Assembly: GCA_030949605.1 (NCBI GenBank)
Contig: JAUZSH010000038.1
Span: forward strand, 1 to 47,553
Reading direction: 5' to 3'
DNA: 47,553 nucleotides
Source: Ghiorsea sp.
GTDB taxonomy: Bacteria > Pseudomonadota > Zetaproteobacteria > Mariprofundales > Mariprofundaceae
The notes below the pieces were generated by a model that was given only the letters and a program-made list of their open reading frames with translations, searched no databases and was not told the DNA's origin. The position numbers and the translations under genes were made by a program. Shown here in pieces: positions 35,369 to 47,329 of this stretch (position 1 is the first letter of the stretch; every line of letters begins with the position of its first letter).

Positions 35369-37089
35369 AATGGAGTATCAGTAGCCTATTGATGTTATTT
35401 TTTGTTGTGCAAACGGTATATGCCGAGGTGAGCGCAGAATTGAATCAGTATATTGTGCCTTATGGTGAGTCGGTGCAATTGACGATTACGGCAGTGGGTG
35501 ATACCGATGGTGAGCCAGCTATATCACCCTTAAAACAGGATTTTGATATATTAAGCCAAAGCCAAAGCAGCAATTACAGCTTTATCAATGGTAGTATGAA
35601 CAGCAGCAAAACATGGACTTATGGCTTGATGCCCAAGCGAGAAGGCATGGTACAAGTGGCTGCGATTCAAGTGGGCAATGATAAAACCAAGGCTTTGATG
35701 TTGCGGGTCATCAACGCACAACAAAAGCCTAAGTCAGCACGCAAGATTTGGTTGGAAGCATCCTTGTCAGACGATGATATATGGGTGCAAGCGCAAACGG
35801 TGTTGACTATCAAACTGATAAGGGCTGTCAATCTATCACAGGCAGATTTAAGCGAGCCTGATATTGCGGATGCCATTGTGCAGCGCATGGGTGAAGATCA
35901 TAATTATGAAGCGGTTGTGGATGGACGCAGGGTGATTATCAGCGAGCGAAAATATGCTATTTTTCCGCAGAAGGTGGGTGATTTACATATCTCTGGGGTG
36001 CAGTTTGATGGCGTGATCAACAACAACCGCAGCATGTTTAGCCAAGGGCGAGTGGTTCGACTTCGCAGTGAACCGTTGACCTTGAATGTGCAGTCTAAAC
36101 CTAGCGCATGGCAAGGTGGAGCATGGTTGCCTGCCAAGTCGCTTACTTTGGAAGAGCAGTGGTTGGATGGTGCTATGCCGACTTATCGGGTGGGTGAGTC
36201 ATTTACACGGGTGATTGAGATGCAAGCCCAAGGTTTAACAGCAGCACAATTACCACCGTTATTGGAAGGCAAAACAGTGGCAGGTTTTAAGCTTTATCCC
36301 GATAAAGCTGAATTGGATATGCAGCTCAAAGATGGGGATGTTGTAGGCATTCGCCGTGAAAAAGTTGCCATGGTGCCAACAAAAACAGGCAAGTTGTGGC
36401 TGCCTGAAATTCGGGTGACATGGTGGAATACAGCAACCCAAACCACACAACGTGCCATCATTGCAGGGCGAGAAATTGAGGTGTTACCAGCGGTGCAGGG
36501 GCAACCAAGTGGAAATTCGAGTGGGCAACTGGGAGGTGGGCAAGCCACAACACCTGCTATGACTGCACCAGTCAAAGCTGAGACTTCTAATGTGCAGCCT
36601 GTCGCAAAAGCACAGTCAAACCAAGATAAAATATCAGCCTTTTGGCAGTGGGTTGCACTGGCATTGGCAGTTTTATGGCTGATAACCTTGGGTTTGTGGT
36701 GGTTATCCACACGCAAACAGGCAAAGTCTAAGCAGCAAGCAAGCGAAATCAATTCATCAGCCAAGCTTACAAGTGTAGACAAAGCACTAAAGCAGGCATG
36801 TAAACACAATGATGCCAAGCATACCCTTAAACTTTTGCCACAGTGGGCTGCTGCATATTTTCAGGATGACAGCATACAGTATTTGGCGCAGCTTCAAGGT
36901 CAATCCAAAGCATTGGATGATGCCATTGTTGATTTGGAGCGGCATTTGTATGCCGCAAATGATGCGGGTGCATGGTCGGGGCAGCATTTATGGGATGTGC
37001 TTCAAGGCTTGAAGCGCCATGATGTAAGCAAAGGCAAGCAGGAAACAATCCTTGCGCCATTGTATAAGAGCCACTTGCAAAACTCATGA
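35362..37089 (+). CDS. batD: BatD-like oxygen-tolerance protein
   Basis: A 575-aa exported membrane protein. A signal peptide (about 1-21, LLMLFFVVQTVYA) is followed by beta-rich Ig-like repeats of the BatD family (ELNQYIVPYGESVQLTITAV, then KREGMVQVAAIQV). A Gln/Pro/Thr-rich linker leads to a transmembrane helix (WVALALAVLWLITLGLWWL) and a cytoplasmic helical domain. It overlaps the preceding gene by 7 nt. The last six codons (S-H-L-Q-N-S) and the stop come from an inverted-repeat element that begins at 37068, so the native C-terminus has been replaced. Confidence 0.88.
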   Translation: MVKWSISSLLMLFFVVQTVYAEVSAELNQYIVPYGESVQLTITAVGDTDGEPAISPLKQDFDILSQSQSSNYSFINGSMNSSKTWTYGLMPKREGMVQVAAIQVGNDKTKALMLRVINAQQKPKSARKIWLEASLSDDDIWVQAQTVLTIKLIRAVNLSQADLSEPDIADAIVQRMGEDHNYEAVVDGRRVIISERKYAIFPQKVGDLHISGVQFDGVINNNRSMFSQGRVVRLRSEPLTLNVQSKPSAWQGGAWLPAKSLTLEEQWLDGAMPTYRVGESFTRVIEMQAQGLTAAQLPPLLEGKTVAGFKLYPDKAELDMQLKDGDVVGIRREKVAMVPTKTGKLWLPEIRVTWWNTATQTTQRAIIAGREIEVLPAVQGQPSGNSSGQLGGGQATTPAMTAPVKAETSNVQPVAKAQSNQDKISAFWQWVALALAVLWLITLGLWWLSTRKQAKSKQQASEINSSAKLTSVDKALKQACKHNDAKHTLKLLPQWAAAYFQDDSIQYLAQLQGQSKALDDAIVDLERHLYAANDAGAWSGQHLWDVLQGLKRHDVSKGKQETILAPLYKSHLQNS

Positions 37090-37188
37090 GCGGCGATTGG
37101 CTTCCCCACTCTGGTGCATTTTCAGGCTAGAATTTCGACCCATAGAGCCACCATGCCACTCATCCACCCAGAGTTTTGCAAGTGGCTC
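37068..37188 (+). repeat. Inverted-repeat element, second family, copy 2 (121 bp)
   Basis: Ends gagccacttgcaaaactc / gagttttgcaagtggctc are perfect 18-bp inverted repeats. Compared with 16417-16579 it lacks about 41 bp of the right hairpin arm. It overlaps the last codons of the BatD gene and fills most of the space to the convergent oxyR gene. Confidence 0.82.
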
Positions 37189-37213
37189 AAAAGAAGCATT
37201 TACAGTGCCGAAT

Positions 37214-38101
37214 TCAAGAGTAAATTGATTTTGAAGTATTGGTGATATCTTCTATATGTTTAATAATTTCTTTTTTGGTTGAGGTTTTTCGGTACACCAA
37301 GGCAATGGTTCGGAAGGGCTCGGGTTTGCTAAAAGGGATATATTGAATATCTATTTCAGTATGGTTAATTGCTACTTCTGGCATCATGGTGATACCTGTG
37401 CCTGCTTTGACCATTTGCCGCAGGGTTTCAAGGCTTGTGGCGCGAAAGTCCTGCTCTTCGCCAATGTTATGCTGATGGCACACTTCCAAAGCATGGTCGC
37501 GCAAACAGTGACCTTCTTCGAGCAATAATAACCTGTATTGAGCAAGTGTATCCACATCAATTTCGCTGTTGTTTGCCAAAGGGTGGGTGGGGTAAGTGGC
37601 GAGAAAGAAACTATCATCAAACAAGGGTTTGATTTCTAATGACTCACCAAGCACAGGCAAAGCAAGCAATGCAGCATCAATCTCACCTTTGTGTAGACGC
37701 TCTAATAGTTCAGCTGTTTTTTCTTCAATAAGAATCAAGTGAAGGTCGGGCATGAGCTCTTTGATTTTTGGCACCATGTTGGGAAAGATATAGGTGGCAA
37801 GGGTTGGGAATGCGCCAAGCCTGAATTTGCCAGAGAATGGGTTGTGCGCATGTTCGGCAATCTCTTTGATGCGTTCCACTTCTTGCAGGATTTTCTCTGC
37901 TGACTGGATGATGTCTTTACCTTCTTCGGTAATCATCACTTGTTTGTTATCCCGCTCAAATATTTTTACATCGAGAAACGCTTCCATTTTCTTGATTTGC
38001 GCGCTGAGCGTAGGCTGGCTGACATTGCACTGTTCGGCAGCTTTGGTGAAGTTGCGTAAATCTGCGACTGCAACCAAATAGGACATTTCTCGTAAGTTCA
38101 T
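37214..38101 (-). CDS. oxyR: Hydrogen peroxide-sensing LysR-type regulator OxyR
   Basis: A 295-aa LysR-type regulator. The N-terminal winged helix (MNLREMSYLVAVADLRNFT, AAEQCNVSQPTLSAQIKKME) is followed by the inducer domain. The redox pair Cys199 and Cys208 (EGHCLRDHALEVC) is at exactly the E. coli positions, so this is a true peroxide sensor rather than a generic LysR. It is divergent from katG; the spacer holds two perfect OxyR motifs, one only 23 bp from its own start codon, which suggests autorepression together with katG activation. Confidence 0.95.
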   Translation of the reverse strand: MNLREMSYLVAVADLRNFTKAAEQCNVSQPTLSAQIKKMEAFLDVKIFERDNKQVMITEEGKDIIQSAEKILQEVERIKEIAEHAHNPFSGKFRLGAFPTLATYIFPNMVPKIKELMPDLHLILIEEKTAELLERLHKGEIDAALLALPVLGESLEIKPLFDDSFFLATYPTHPLANNSEIDVDTLAQYRLLLLEEGHCLRDHALEVCHQHNIGEEQDFRATSLETLRQMVKAGTGITMMPEVAINHTEIDIQYIPFSKPEPFRTIALVYRKTSTKKEIIKHIEDITNTSKSIYS

Positions 38102-38123
38102 GATTGCTCCTTACTTTTTTATC

Positions 38124-38138
38124 ATAGTTAAAAGCTAT
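38124..38138. promoter_or_regulatory. OxyR operator 1
   Basis: ATAGTTAAAAGCTAT matches the OxyR half-site motif ATAGntnnnanCTAT at every defined position. It lies next to the oxyR start, suited to autoregulation. Confidence 0.8.
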
Positions 38139-38165
38139 TGTTACCATGCAAAACATCGCTTGTAC

Positions 38166-38180
38166 ATAGGTTTCAGCTAT
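38166..38180. promoter_or_regulatory. OxyR operator 2
   Basis: ATAGGTTTCAGCTAT also matches ATAGntnnnanCTAT perfectly. Its centre is 42 bp (four helical turns) from operator 1 and it lies 70 bp before katG, suited to katG activation. Confidence 0.8.
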
Positions 38181-38223
38181 TGATAACATTTCAAATGTGA
38201 AGGCACACGCGGTTTTCACATAA

Positions 38224-40478
<2,255 letters not shown>

Positions 40479-40499
40479 GTAAAACATCAAAACCAGTTG

Positions 40500-40534
40500 A
40501 AGGTCATGCAGTGTGTTAAGCACTGCATGACCTT
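40500..40534 (+). terminator. katG terminator hairpin
   Basis: A 14-bp perfect stem aaggtcatgcagtg/cactgcatgacctt with a 7-nt loop, followed by the T-rich tgtgttt, 21 bp after the katG stop. The rest of the 187-bp gap to frmA holds only AT-rich DNA, with a TATATA at 40626-40631 that may be a -10. Confidence 0.8.
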
Positions 40535-40656
40535 TGTGTTTAGCACTTCCCAAAGTATGCCAACCAATGAAGTGTTGCGACAAAAGCGCGTAGAAGTTAC
40601 GTTGTGCCAAGAAATAAGCCATTGATATATAAGCACAATTTATAAGCATAAACTGA

Positions 40657-41775
<1,119 letters not shown>

Positions 41776-41785
41776 GGTTAAGTAG

Positions 41786-42598
41786 ATGATAAAACGCATA
41801 AAATCACACAAATGTTTTGATGGGTCTGTTCATTTTTATGAGCATGACTCACAAGTGACCCAAACAACCATGAAATTCTCGGTTTTTTTGCCGCATGAAG
41901 ACAAACCCGCAGATGGTTGTCTGATTTGGTTGTCGGGTTTAACGTGTAATGAAGAAAACTTTATCACCAAAGCGGGTGCAATCCCTCATTTGGCTGAGAA
42001 AAATATCATGGTGATTTGCCCCGACACGTCACCACGCGGTTTGGATTTACCGCATGAGCATGATGATTGGGATTTTGGTTCGGGTGCAGGGTTTTACCTC
42101 ACGGCGCAAACAGAAGCTTATCGCGACCACTACAATATGTATGACTATATCAATGAAGAAATCTATCATATTGTGTTGAATGATTTTGCGGTGGATGCCA
42201 AACAAATTTCAATTTGTGGGCATTCCATGGGTGGGCATGGTGCCTTGGTGATTGGGCTAAAAAACGCCGATAAATACAAGCGTATTTCTGCATTTTCACC
42301 CATTGTTCACCCCACGCAATGCCCTTGGGGTCAAAAGGCATTTAAGGGTTATTTGGGTGATGATAAAACTCAGTGGAAGGCATGGGATGCAACCGAATTA
42401 ATCAAAGCAGGGCATCAACATTCGGCAAGCATTTTAATCGACCAAGGTTTAGCCGATGACTTTTTTAAAACGCAATTGTTAACCGATGATTTTCAGCAGG
42501 CATGTGATGCGGCGGGGCAAGATGTGACGATTCGTTATCAAGATGGTTATGACCACAGTTACTACTTTATTTCATCCTTTATCCAAGATCATATTTGA
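41786..42598 (+). CDS. fghA: S-formylglutathione hydrolase
   Basis: A 270-aa alpha/beta-hydrolase of the esterase D family that splits S-formylglutathione to formate and glutathione, the step after frmA. The catalytic triad is Ser147 in GHSMGGHGA, Asp224 in DQGLADDF and His257 in YDHSYY. The oxyanion region WLSGLTCNEENF and GFYLTAQTE are characteristic. Spacing of 10 bp to frmA supports co-transcription. A repeat-containing 125-bp gap follows. Confidence 0.96.
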   Translation: MIKRIKSHKCFDGSVHFYEHDSQVTQTTMKFSVFLPHEDKPADGCLIWLSGLTCNEENFITKAGAIPHLAEKNIMVICPDTSPRGLDLPHEHDDWDFGSGAGFYLTAQTEAYRDHYNMYDYINEEIYHIVLNDFAVDAKQISICGHSMGGHGALVIGLKNADKYKRISAFSPIVHPTQCPWGQKAFKGYLGDDKTQWKAWDATELIKAGHQHSASILIDQGLADDFFKTQLLTDDFQQACDAAGQDVTIRYQDGYDHSYYFISSFIQDHI

Positions 42599-42643
42599 AG
42601 GAAGTGAGGGCGTAAGCCTGAGAAAGCACCCTGGGGTGTTAGT

Positions 42644-42696
42644 CGCTCCCACTTACGCGGGAATGACGGGTTTTAGCCTGACTGCGTAACATCAGT
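42644..42696. repeat. Possible third member of the dispersed repeat family
   Basis: Contains cgtcattcccgcg on the minus strand (in cgcgggaatgacg) and ends with actgcgtaacatcagt, resembling the ends of the copies at 9511 and 24993. The match is short, so membership is tentative. Confidence 0.35.
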
Positions 42697-42723
42697 GAGT
42701 AAGATCAACATAAGGAGCAAGCC

Positions 42724-43620
42724 ATGCCACAAACCAAACAAATGTTACAACAATGTGTTGCCGATACACCGATTCAAATTCGAGAATCGGAGCATGGCTT
42801 GTTGATTTTGGACATCAACACCGAACTTTGCTCGGCAAGTATGGCGTTGCAAGGCGCACATGTGATGACTTGGCAGCCCAAAGGTGAAGCGCCCGTGTTG
42901 TGGTTGTCACCTGATGCCAAGCTTGAGAAGGGTAAGTCTATTCGTGGTGGTATTCCGATTTGTTGGCCGTGGTTTGGTGAGCATGCCACGGAATCTACGT
43001 TTGCAGCGCATGGCTTTGCCCGCACAGCCGATTGGGAATTGGTTAGCACTTCTGAATTGGCAGGAGGTGGAATCGAAGTGGTGATGCGTTTGTTAGACAC
43101 GCAAACGGAGCAATGGAAGTATGATACACCTGTTGTAATCAAAGTGATATTTGGTCGCACCTTAAACATTGAACTGACCACAACCAACCAAAGCAATGCA
43201 TCCATCCAACTGAGCGAAGCACTGCACACTTATTTCAATGTTCAAGATGTGCGGCAAATCAAAGTTCAAGGTTTAGATAGCTGCGAATACGTTGATAAAC
43301 TTGAAGCGTATCAGCGTAAAACCCAGCAAGGCGCGGTGTTTTTTAAGCAAGAAGTCGATAGAATTTATATCAATCAAAGTAGTAATGTGGTGATTCAAGA
43401 TAAAGTGTTGAATCGTAGTATTCATATCAACAAACAAGGCAGCCAATCAAGTATTGTGTGGAATCCGTGGCTGGATAAATGCAAAGCAATGGGTGATTTG
43501 GGTGCAGATGATGCGTATTTAAACATGGTCTGTGTGGAAAGTGGTAACGCTGCGGACAATACAGTAACACTTGAAGCTGGGGGTACGCATCGTTTGTCTG
43601 TGAGTTACCATTTGGCTTAA
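42724..43620 (+). CDS. D-hexose-6-phosphate mutarotase (YeaD-like, aldose 1-epimerase fold)
   Basis: A 298-aa protein with the galactose mutarotase fold of the YeaD subgroup. It shows the KSIRGGIPICWPWFG motif, the catalytic-type His in FAAHGFAR, the ALHTYFNV segment and the late YLNMVCVESGN with the likely catalytic Glu. YeaD-type proteins interconvert the anomers of hexose 6-phosphates. AAGGAG precedes the ATG. It follows the formaldehyde operon after a repeat and is probably transcribed separately. Confidence 0.88.
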   Translation: MPQTKQMLQQCVADTPIQIRESEHGLLILDINTELCSASMALQGAHVMTWQPKGEAPVLWLSPDAKLEKGKSIRGGIPICWPWFGEHATESTFAAHGFARTADWELVSTSELAGGGIEVVMRLLDTQTEQWKYDTPVVIKVIFGRTLNIELTTTNQSNASIQLSEALHTYFNVQDVRQIKVQGLDSCEYVDKLEAYQRKTQQGAVFFKQEVDRIYINQSSNVVIQDKVLNRSIHINKQGSQSSIVWNPWLDKCKAMGDLGADDAYLNMVCVESGNAADNTVTLEAGGTHRLSVSYHLA

Positions 43621-43750
43621 GCACTGATGTTGGGCAAAGTGCAACAGCGATTGAGGTTATTCCATGGCTGACATATCAGATGCGCCAATTCCGAGGGCGA
43701 TTGAGGTTGGACACCTTTGATTAAGTAAAGCTTTACGTAGACCTTAAGCT

Positions 43751-43779
43751 TTGTTTGGAAGTAATGCGGAAAATATAAT
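43751..43779 (+). promoter_or_regulatory. Candidate promoter for the small membrane protein gene
   Basis: TTGTTT (43751-43756), a 17-bp spacer and a perfect -10 TATAAT (43774-43779), 48 bp before the ATG at 43828. The rest of 43621-43750 is non-coding and carries gcgattgaggtt twice, about 55 bp apart. Confidence 0.6.
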
Positions 43780-43827
43780 ACCTCAAGAAATTAAGACACA
43801 GAAAAATAAGCAATGAATAGGTGATAA

Positions 43828-44411
43828 ATGGATCATAACAAGGATTTAAATGAGGTAGATAAGCTGATCAATGGGTATTATATTGAACAATATAAAGCAA
43901 CAGGTGAGCATTTGTTTTCAAAGAAAAACAGGGGGTTTATTGGGGAACATCATTGATGATGGTCGTTTTAACCTTTTCACTCTATGTGCAAGGTTACATG
44001 TTAGAAACATGGATGATGTTGCTCTTGTTGCCTCTATTATTGTTGGCTTTTACTCAGTATGTTTTTAGACGTGGCACTAAGCTTGGAGAAGCATATTTGG
44101 ATAGGCAAATGCCCAAGCTAAGTTTAGACAAGCTGCAAGGAGGCAACGAAGGATTTAAGTCGTTTATGTACATGTCAGACTTGCTTGATATGATGAAAAT
44201 AGAGCGAAGGGTGGTATGGCAATCAGCTTTACAAATTTGGCTGATTTCATCCATCATTTTGATGTCGATTGATGCTTCAGAACCTATGTTTCTATTATTT
44301 CTTTCGCTTTATGCTGCGGTTGCTTTGGTGAGTGCAGCATATGGTGCAATGGCGATAGTTCACTTGCATAAGCGGTGTGTTTATATGTCAGAATATGGTT
44401 TTAATCTATAA
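43828..44411 (+). CDS. Small membrane protein, probably frameshifted
   Basis: The ATG at 43828 with AGGTG upstream opens a 42-codon frame (MDHNKDLNEVDKLINGYYIE...) that stops at 43956. A second frame from there to 44411 encodes four hydrophobic helices in two pairs (VVLTFSLYVQGYMLETW, MMLLLLPLLLLAF; then LQIWLISSIILM and LFLSLYAAVALVSAAYG). One G added to the G5 run at 43931 would join them as KKNRGVYWGTSLMMVVL, a plausible 194-aa membrane protein with a cytoplasmic N-terminus. Otherwise the second part could start at the ATG at 43956, overlapping the stop. I do not recognise the family. It overlaps the convergent NHL gene by 31 bp. Confidence 0.65.
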
Positions 44412-45457
44412 AGAAACAACCCCATCAAGCCAAGGCTAAGCCATGAAAATGAAGCTAAAGGTGAGCTAATGCAGCTGGCTTGTTGGCTGGCAACATTCAC
44501 AGCATTACTATCGGCGGTAAGCTGAATAATTTGTTGTCCTGAGTTCACATATATATTGCCTAAGCTATCTGTCGCAATGGCAGTAGGGCTGGGTAAGTTG
44601 GTTGAAAGTGCAGGGCTTGCAGTGACTGTTGTTGTGTTGGCGATACTGCTTCCTGTGCCTGCAATGGTAGTGATGATATGGTCGATGCTATTCATGCGGC
44701 GGATTCTGTGATTAGCGGTGTCTGCAATCAGCAAGTTGCCTGCGGGGTCTAGCGCGATGTCTGTGGGTTGGTTAAGCGTGGCAAGGGTTGCTGAACCATT
44801 ATCACCAACAAAAGATGCGATGCCAGTGCCAACCATGGTTTGAATACTACCACCGATGGTAAACCTACGAACAGTATGGTTGCCTAATTCGGATACATAA
44901 ATAGCAGAGCCATCAATAGCAATGCCTGAAGGCAAGTTCAACTGCGCATCGACTGCTAAACCAGAGTCGCCTGTATAACCTGCACCCCCATTACCTGCAA
45001 TGATACTGCTATTTCCATTGGGATTGACCAATAACACTTGATTGGTTCCCATATTGGCAACCACAATATCGCCTGCCATTGTGATGGCGATGCCTGCGGG
45101 TTGATTGAGTAGGTTGGTAACCAACTTGATATTGCCCGTAGTAATATCAATGAAATAAAGGGCATTGGCTGCGGAATCTGTAAAATAAATATTGCCCAAA
45201 CTATCTGTTGTGATGCCTGAGGCTTGGCTGAAGGCTGCAAGCTGGGTAGAGCTTACCCAAGTTGAGAGGCTTTGGTTTGCACTTAATTGGTTAAGAGTGG
45301 GTGTATCAGCGCTATAATATAGATTATTGCGCTCACCCACATGTAATGCTTGCACTACACCTGTGCTGGTGTGCCATGTGTTGGCAAGGCTTGCAGCTTC
45401 TGCTTGTGATGTAAAAAGACAAAAGAAAACAAGCCATCCGAAAGTATAACGCATCAT
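44381..45457 (-). CDS. Exported NHL-repeat beta-propeller protein
   Basis: A 358-aa protein. A signal peptide (MMRYTFGWLVFFCLFTSQAEA) precedes NHL/SMP-30-like repeats with recurring phrases such as GIAIDGSAIYVSELGNHTVRRF, DIALDPAGNLLIADTANHRIRR and AIATDSLGNIYVNSG, enough for one six-bladed propeller. The end (SFSWLSLGLMGLFLYRLK) is a hydrophobic helix followed by basic residues, like a C-terminal sorting or membrane anchor. The ATG at 45457 follows AAGGAGG; an upstream in-frame start is less likely. NHL propellers bind proteins or ligands outside the cell, but no target is evident. Confidence 0.8.
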   Translation of the reverse strand: MMRYTFGWLVFFCLFTSQAEAASLANTWHTSTGVVQALHVGERNNLYYSADTPTLNQLSANQSLSTWVSSTQLAAFSQASGITTDSLGNIYFTDSAANALYFIDITTGNIKLVTNLLNQPAGIAITMAGDIVVANMGTNQVLLVNPNGNSSIIAGNGGAGYTGDSGLAVDAQLNLPSGIAIDGSAIYVSELGNHTVRRFTIGGSIQTMVGTGIASFVGDNGSATLATLNQPTDIALDPAGNLLIADTANHRIRRMNSIDHIITTIAGTGSSIANTTTVTASPALSTNLPSPTAIATDSLGNIYVNSGQQIIQLTADSNAVNVASQQASCISSPLASFSWLSLGLMGLFLYRLKPYSDI

Positions 45458-45511
45458 TGATGCCTCCTTAAACTGCAAATTTGACTAAAGAACCACTTGC
45501 GAAAACTTTGT

Positions 45512-45564
45512 GCCTGTTTACAGAAGTCGAGGCTGAAGCCTCACTTCCAAAGTGGAAAACAGGC
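45512..45564. repeat. Intergenic hairpin
   Basis: Nested inverted repeats: gcctgttt/aaacaggc outside and gaagt-gaggc/gcctc-acttc inside. It lies in the 212-bp gap between the 533-aa gene and the NHL gene, without a clear T tract. The flank aaccacttgcgaaaact faintly resembles the end of the second inverted-repeat family. Confidence 0.5.
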
Positions 45565-45669
45565 TCTTTTGAATATCAAGTGCAGGTAAACCACTTTTTG
45601 AGTAAGCCTTAATTTGACTGATAATGTTGGTTTGTTGCTTGATGGATGTGATAGCTAGCACAACTTATT

Positions 45670-47271
45670 TTACAAGTTCATGTCTCGTTCCGTTTCTTCC
45701 TCATCGTTATCAATGCCCATAGCGGCTCTTTGAGCCGACAGCCAACCACTCCGAAGCATGGTTATCCCTTCATTATCAAATCGCATCACAGCCTTCAGGA
45801 ACGGGCGTGTGGAATCATCAACTTCCACAGATTCTCCATTTTTCAACAGAGGTGTCGCATTCTTTTTATTCGGAGAGTCCGTGTAAAAGCTGTTTAAGGC
45901 ACCTTCAATATCATTGATACCCATTGCATCAAACATGACTTCATACTCTGTTGGCGATAGGTTCATCAGCGTCACAGTCTCCCTTTCACCATCAACCTGA
46001 ATATCCAGATGAACAGGCGGCAACGATTCAGGAGTCACATGAAACTCACGTTCCGCATGAATATCTTGCTCACTTTCAAATTTAACATGTGCTTTCAAAT
46101 CTTTTAAGCGAGCTTGAATAAAGGGTTTAGCATCTTGCAATAAGCTTTGAAATGCTTGATGAAGGTGCTCTAATTTACTGTCTAATGTTGCTAGCTTTAC
46201 TGCCTTATCTTGGGCGGTTGATAAGCAAGGTTGAGCTGATGTTAAGGCATCCTGCAAAGCAGCCATCCCTGCTTTCTTTTGTTGCTGAAGTGTATGTACT
46301 TGTGAAGCATACCCAATCGACTCTCCCGACTGTGTGAAGCTCATGTACTCACCCCAAGCAATAGATAACAACATGATATGCTGTAAATCTTCCGGCTTGC
46401 TTTCTACACTGTGTCTCGCCCTTGTGTTCCCAAAGTTAAATGGTGAGTTCGGGTTAAATACATCGCCCTGCCTTGATGGACCAAATCCTATTGTTCCTAG
46501 TTCCCTCATTGTTCCAAGTGACGCACCAAATTCATTAATAATCTTATTCTTTCTGTTCTCAACAATGTTATGCATTTCAGGGTCTTCCACCCACATGAAT
46601 GAATCCTTAAGGTCTTGGGCATTTTTGGCTTGAATCCGCACAAGATTAAACCCGTTATGCAACATATCCCTGCACAACTTATCGAAACCAGATAAAACTT
46701 TGACCTGTGCTCGTGAACGCTCGGCTTGGGTGTTTGATGCAACCACATCTGCCGCGACAGTATTAACATGCTTGTGGTAATCAACCTGCTTGGACTTCAC
46801 CACTGAAAGCATATCAAGCGCCTCAATCTGACTTCTCAGTGTCCTATGATAGTCTTTCTCAACCTTCATCCCTAACTTTCGCAAAGCTTCTGATTCGTTT
46901 TCAGATATATCCAAGGCTTTCTTTAAAGTCTCGCCAGCACTCTTGTAGCTTAAAGCGGCTGATTCTGTTTTATCAAGAGCTGATTCTGTATGCTTAAGAG
47001 CTGATTCTGTATGCTTAAGAGCTGATTCTGTATGCTTAAGAGCTGATTCTGTTTTCTCAAGAGCTGATTCTGTATTGCCCACCGCTTTAGTGAGATGCCC
47101 TGTTTTCCGCATCTCGCAAGCGTGTAAACTTTTCTCTCTCTCAAGCTTAAACTCTAGCTTTTTGCAGTAATGCTCCCATCCATCAATTGCATTCTTGTGC
47201 TCTCTAAGTGAGGCGGAAAGATTATTGTTTTTGCCCATCAAGATGCTTTGCTGCAAGCCAATCCCAGACAT
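45670..47271 (-). CDS. Unrecognised 533-aa coiled-coil protein with tandem heptads
   Basis: I do not recognise this protein. Residues 15-170 are strongly helical and charged. Residues 68-109 contain six tandem heptads, TESALEK, TESALKH three times, TESALDK and TESAALS, a textbook coiled coil. A middle domain (FGPSRQGDVFNPNSPFNFG, then IMLLSIAWGEYM) leads to a second helical region. The C-terminal 130-residue domain (HLDIQVDGERETVTLMNLSP onward) may be globular. No signal peptide or membrane helix is present. The ATG at 47271 follows AGGGGGG. It is monocistronic, facing away from the window end. A cytoskeletal or scaffold role is possible but unsupported. Confidence 0.75.
   Translation of the reverse strand: MSGIGLQQSILMGKNNNLSASLREHKNAIDGWEHYCKKLEFKLEREKSLHACEMRKTGHLTKAVGNTESALEKTESALKHTESALKHTESALKHTESALDKTESAALSYKSAGETLKKALDISENESEALRKLGMKVEKDYHRTLRSQIEALDMLSVVKSKQVDYHKHVNTVAADVVASNTQAERSRAQVKVLSGFDKLCRDMLHNGFNLVRIQAKNAQDLKDSFMWVEDPEMHNIVENRKNKIINEFGASLGTMRELGTIGFGPSRQGDVFNPNSPFNFGNTRARHSVESKPEDLQHIMLLSIAWGEYMSFTQSGESIGYASQVHTLQQQKKAGMAALQDALTSAQPCLSTAQDKAVKLATLDSKLEHLHQAFQSLLQDAKPFIQARLKDLKAHVKFESEQDIHAEREFHVTPESLPPVHLDIQVDGERETVTLMNLSPTEYEVMFDAMGINDIEGALNSFYTDSPNKKNATPLLKNGESVEVDDSTRPFLKAVMRFDNEGITMLRSGWLSAQRAAMGIDNDEEETERDMNL
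46958..47083 (-). repeat. 21-bp tandem repeats encoding heptads
   Basis: Six 21-bp units with the core gctgattctgt at 46958, 46979, 47000, 47021, 47042 and 47063. The units at 46979, 47000 and 47021 are nearly identical in DNA, implying recent unit gain, and each encodes one TESALxx heptad. Repeat number could vary by slippage without changing frame. Confidence 0.9.
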
Positions 47272-47329
47272 GACGACCCCCCTTTATTTTTTGAAACTAG
47301 TTGTTGTTCGATGCCAAAGGTGAAAGCGT

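Noticed and set aside
45512-45564. Intergenic hairpin as a terminator
   Set aside because: It has nested stems but no T tract on either strand, so it is listed only as an inverted repeat.
46958-47083. Regular 21-bp repeats considered as a CRISPR array
   Set aside because: There are no spacers; units are contiguous, in frame and encode heptads of a coiled coil, and no cas genes are present.
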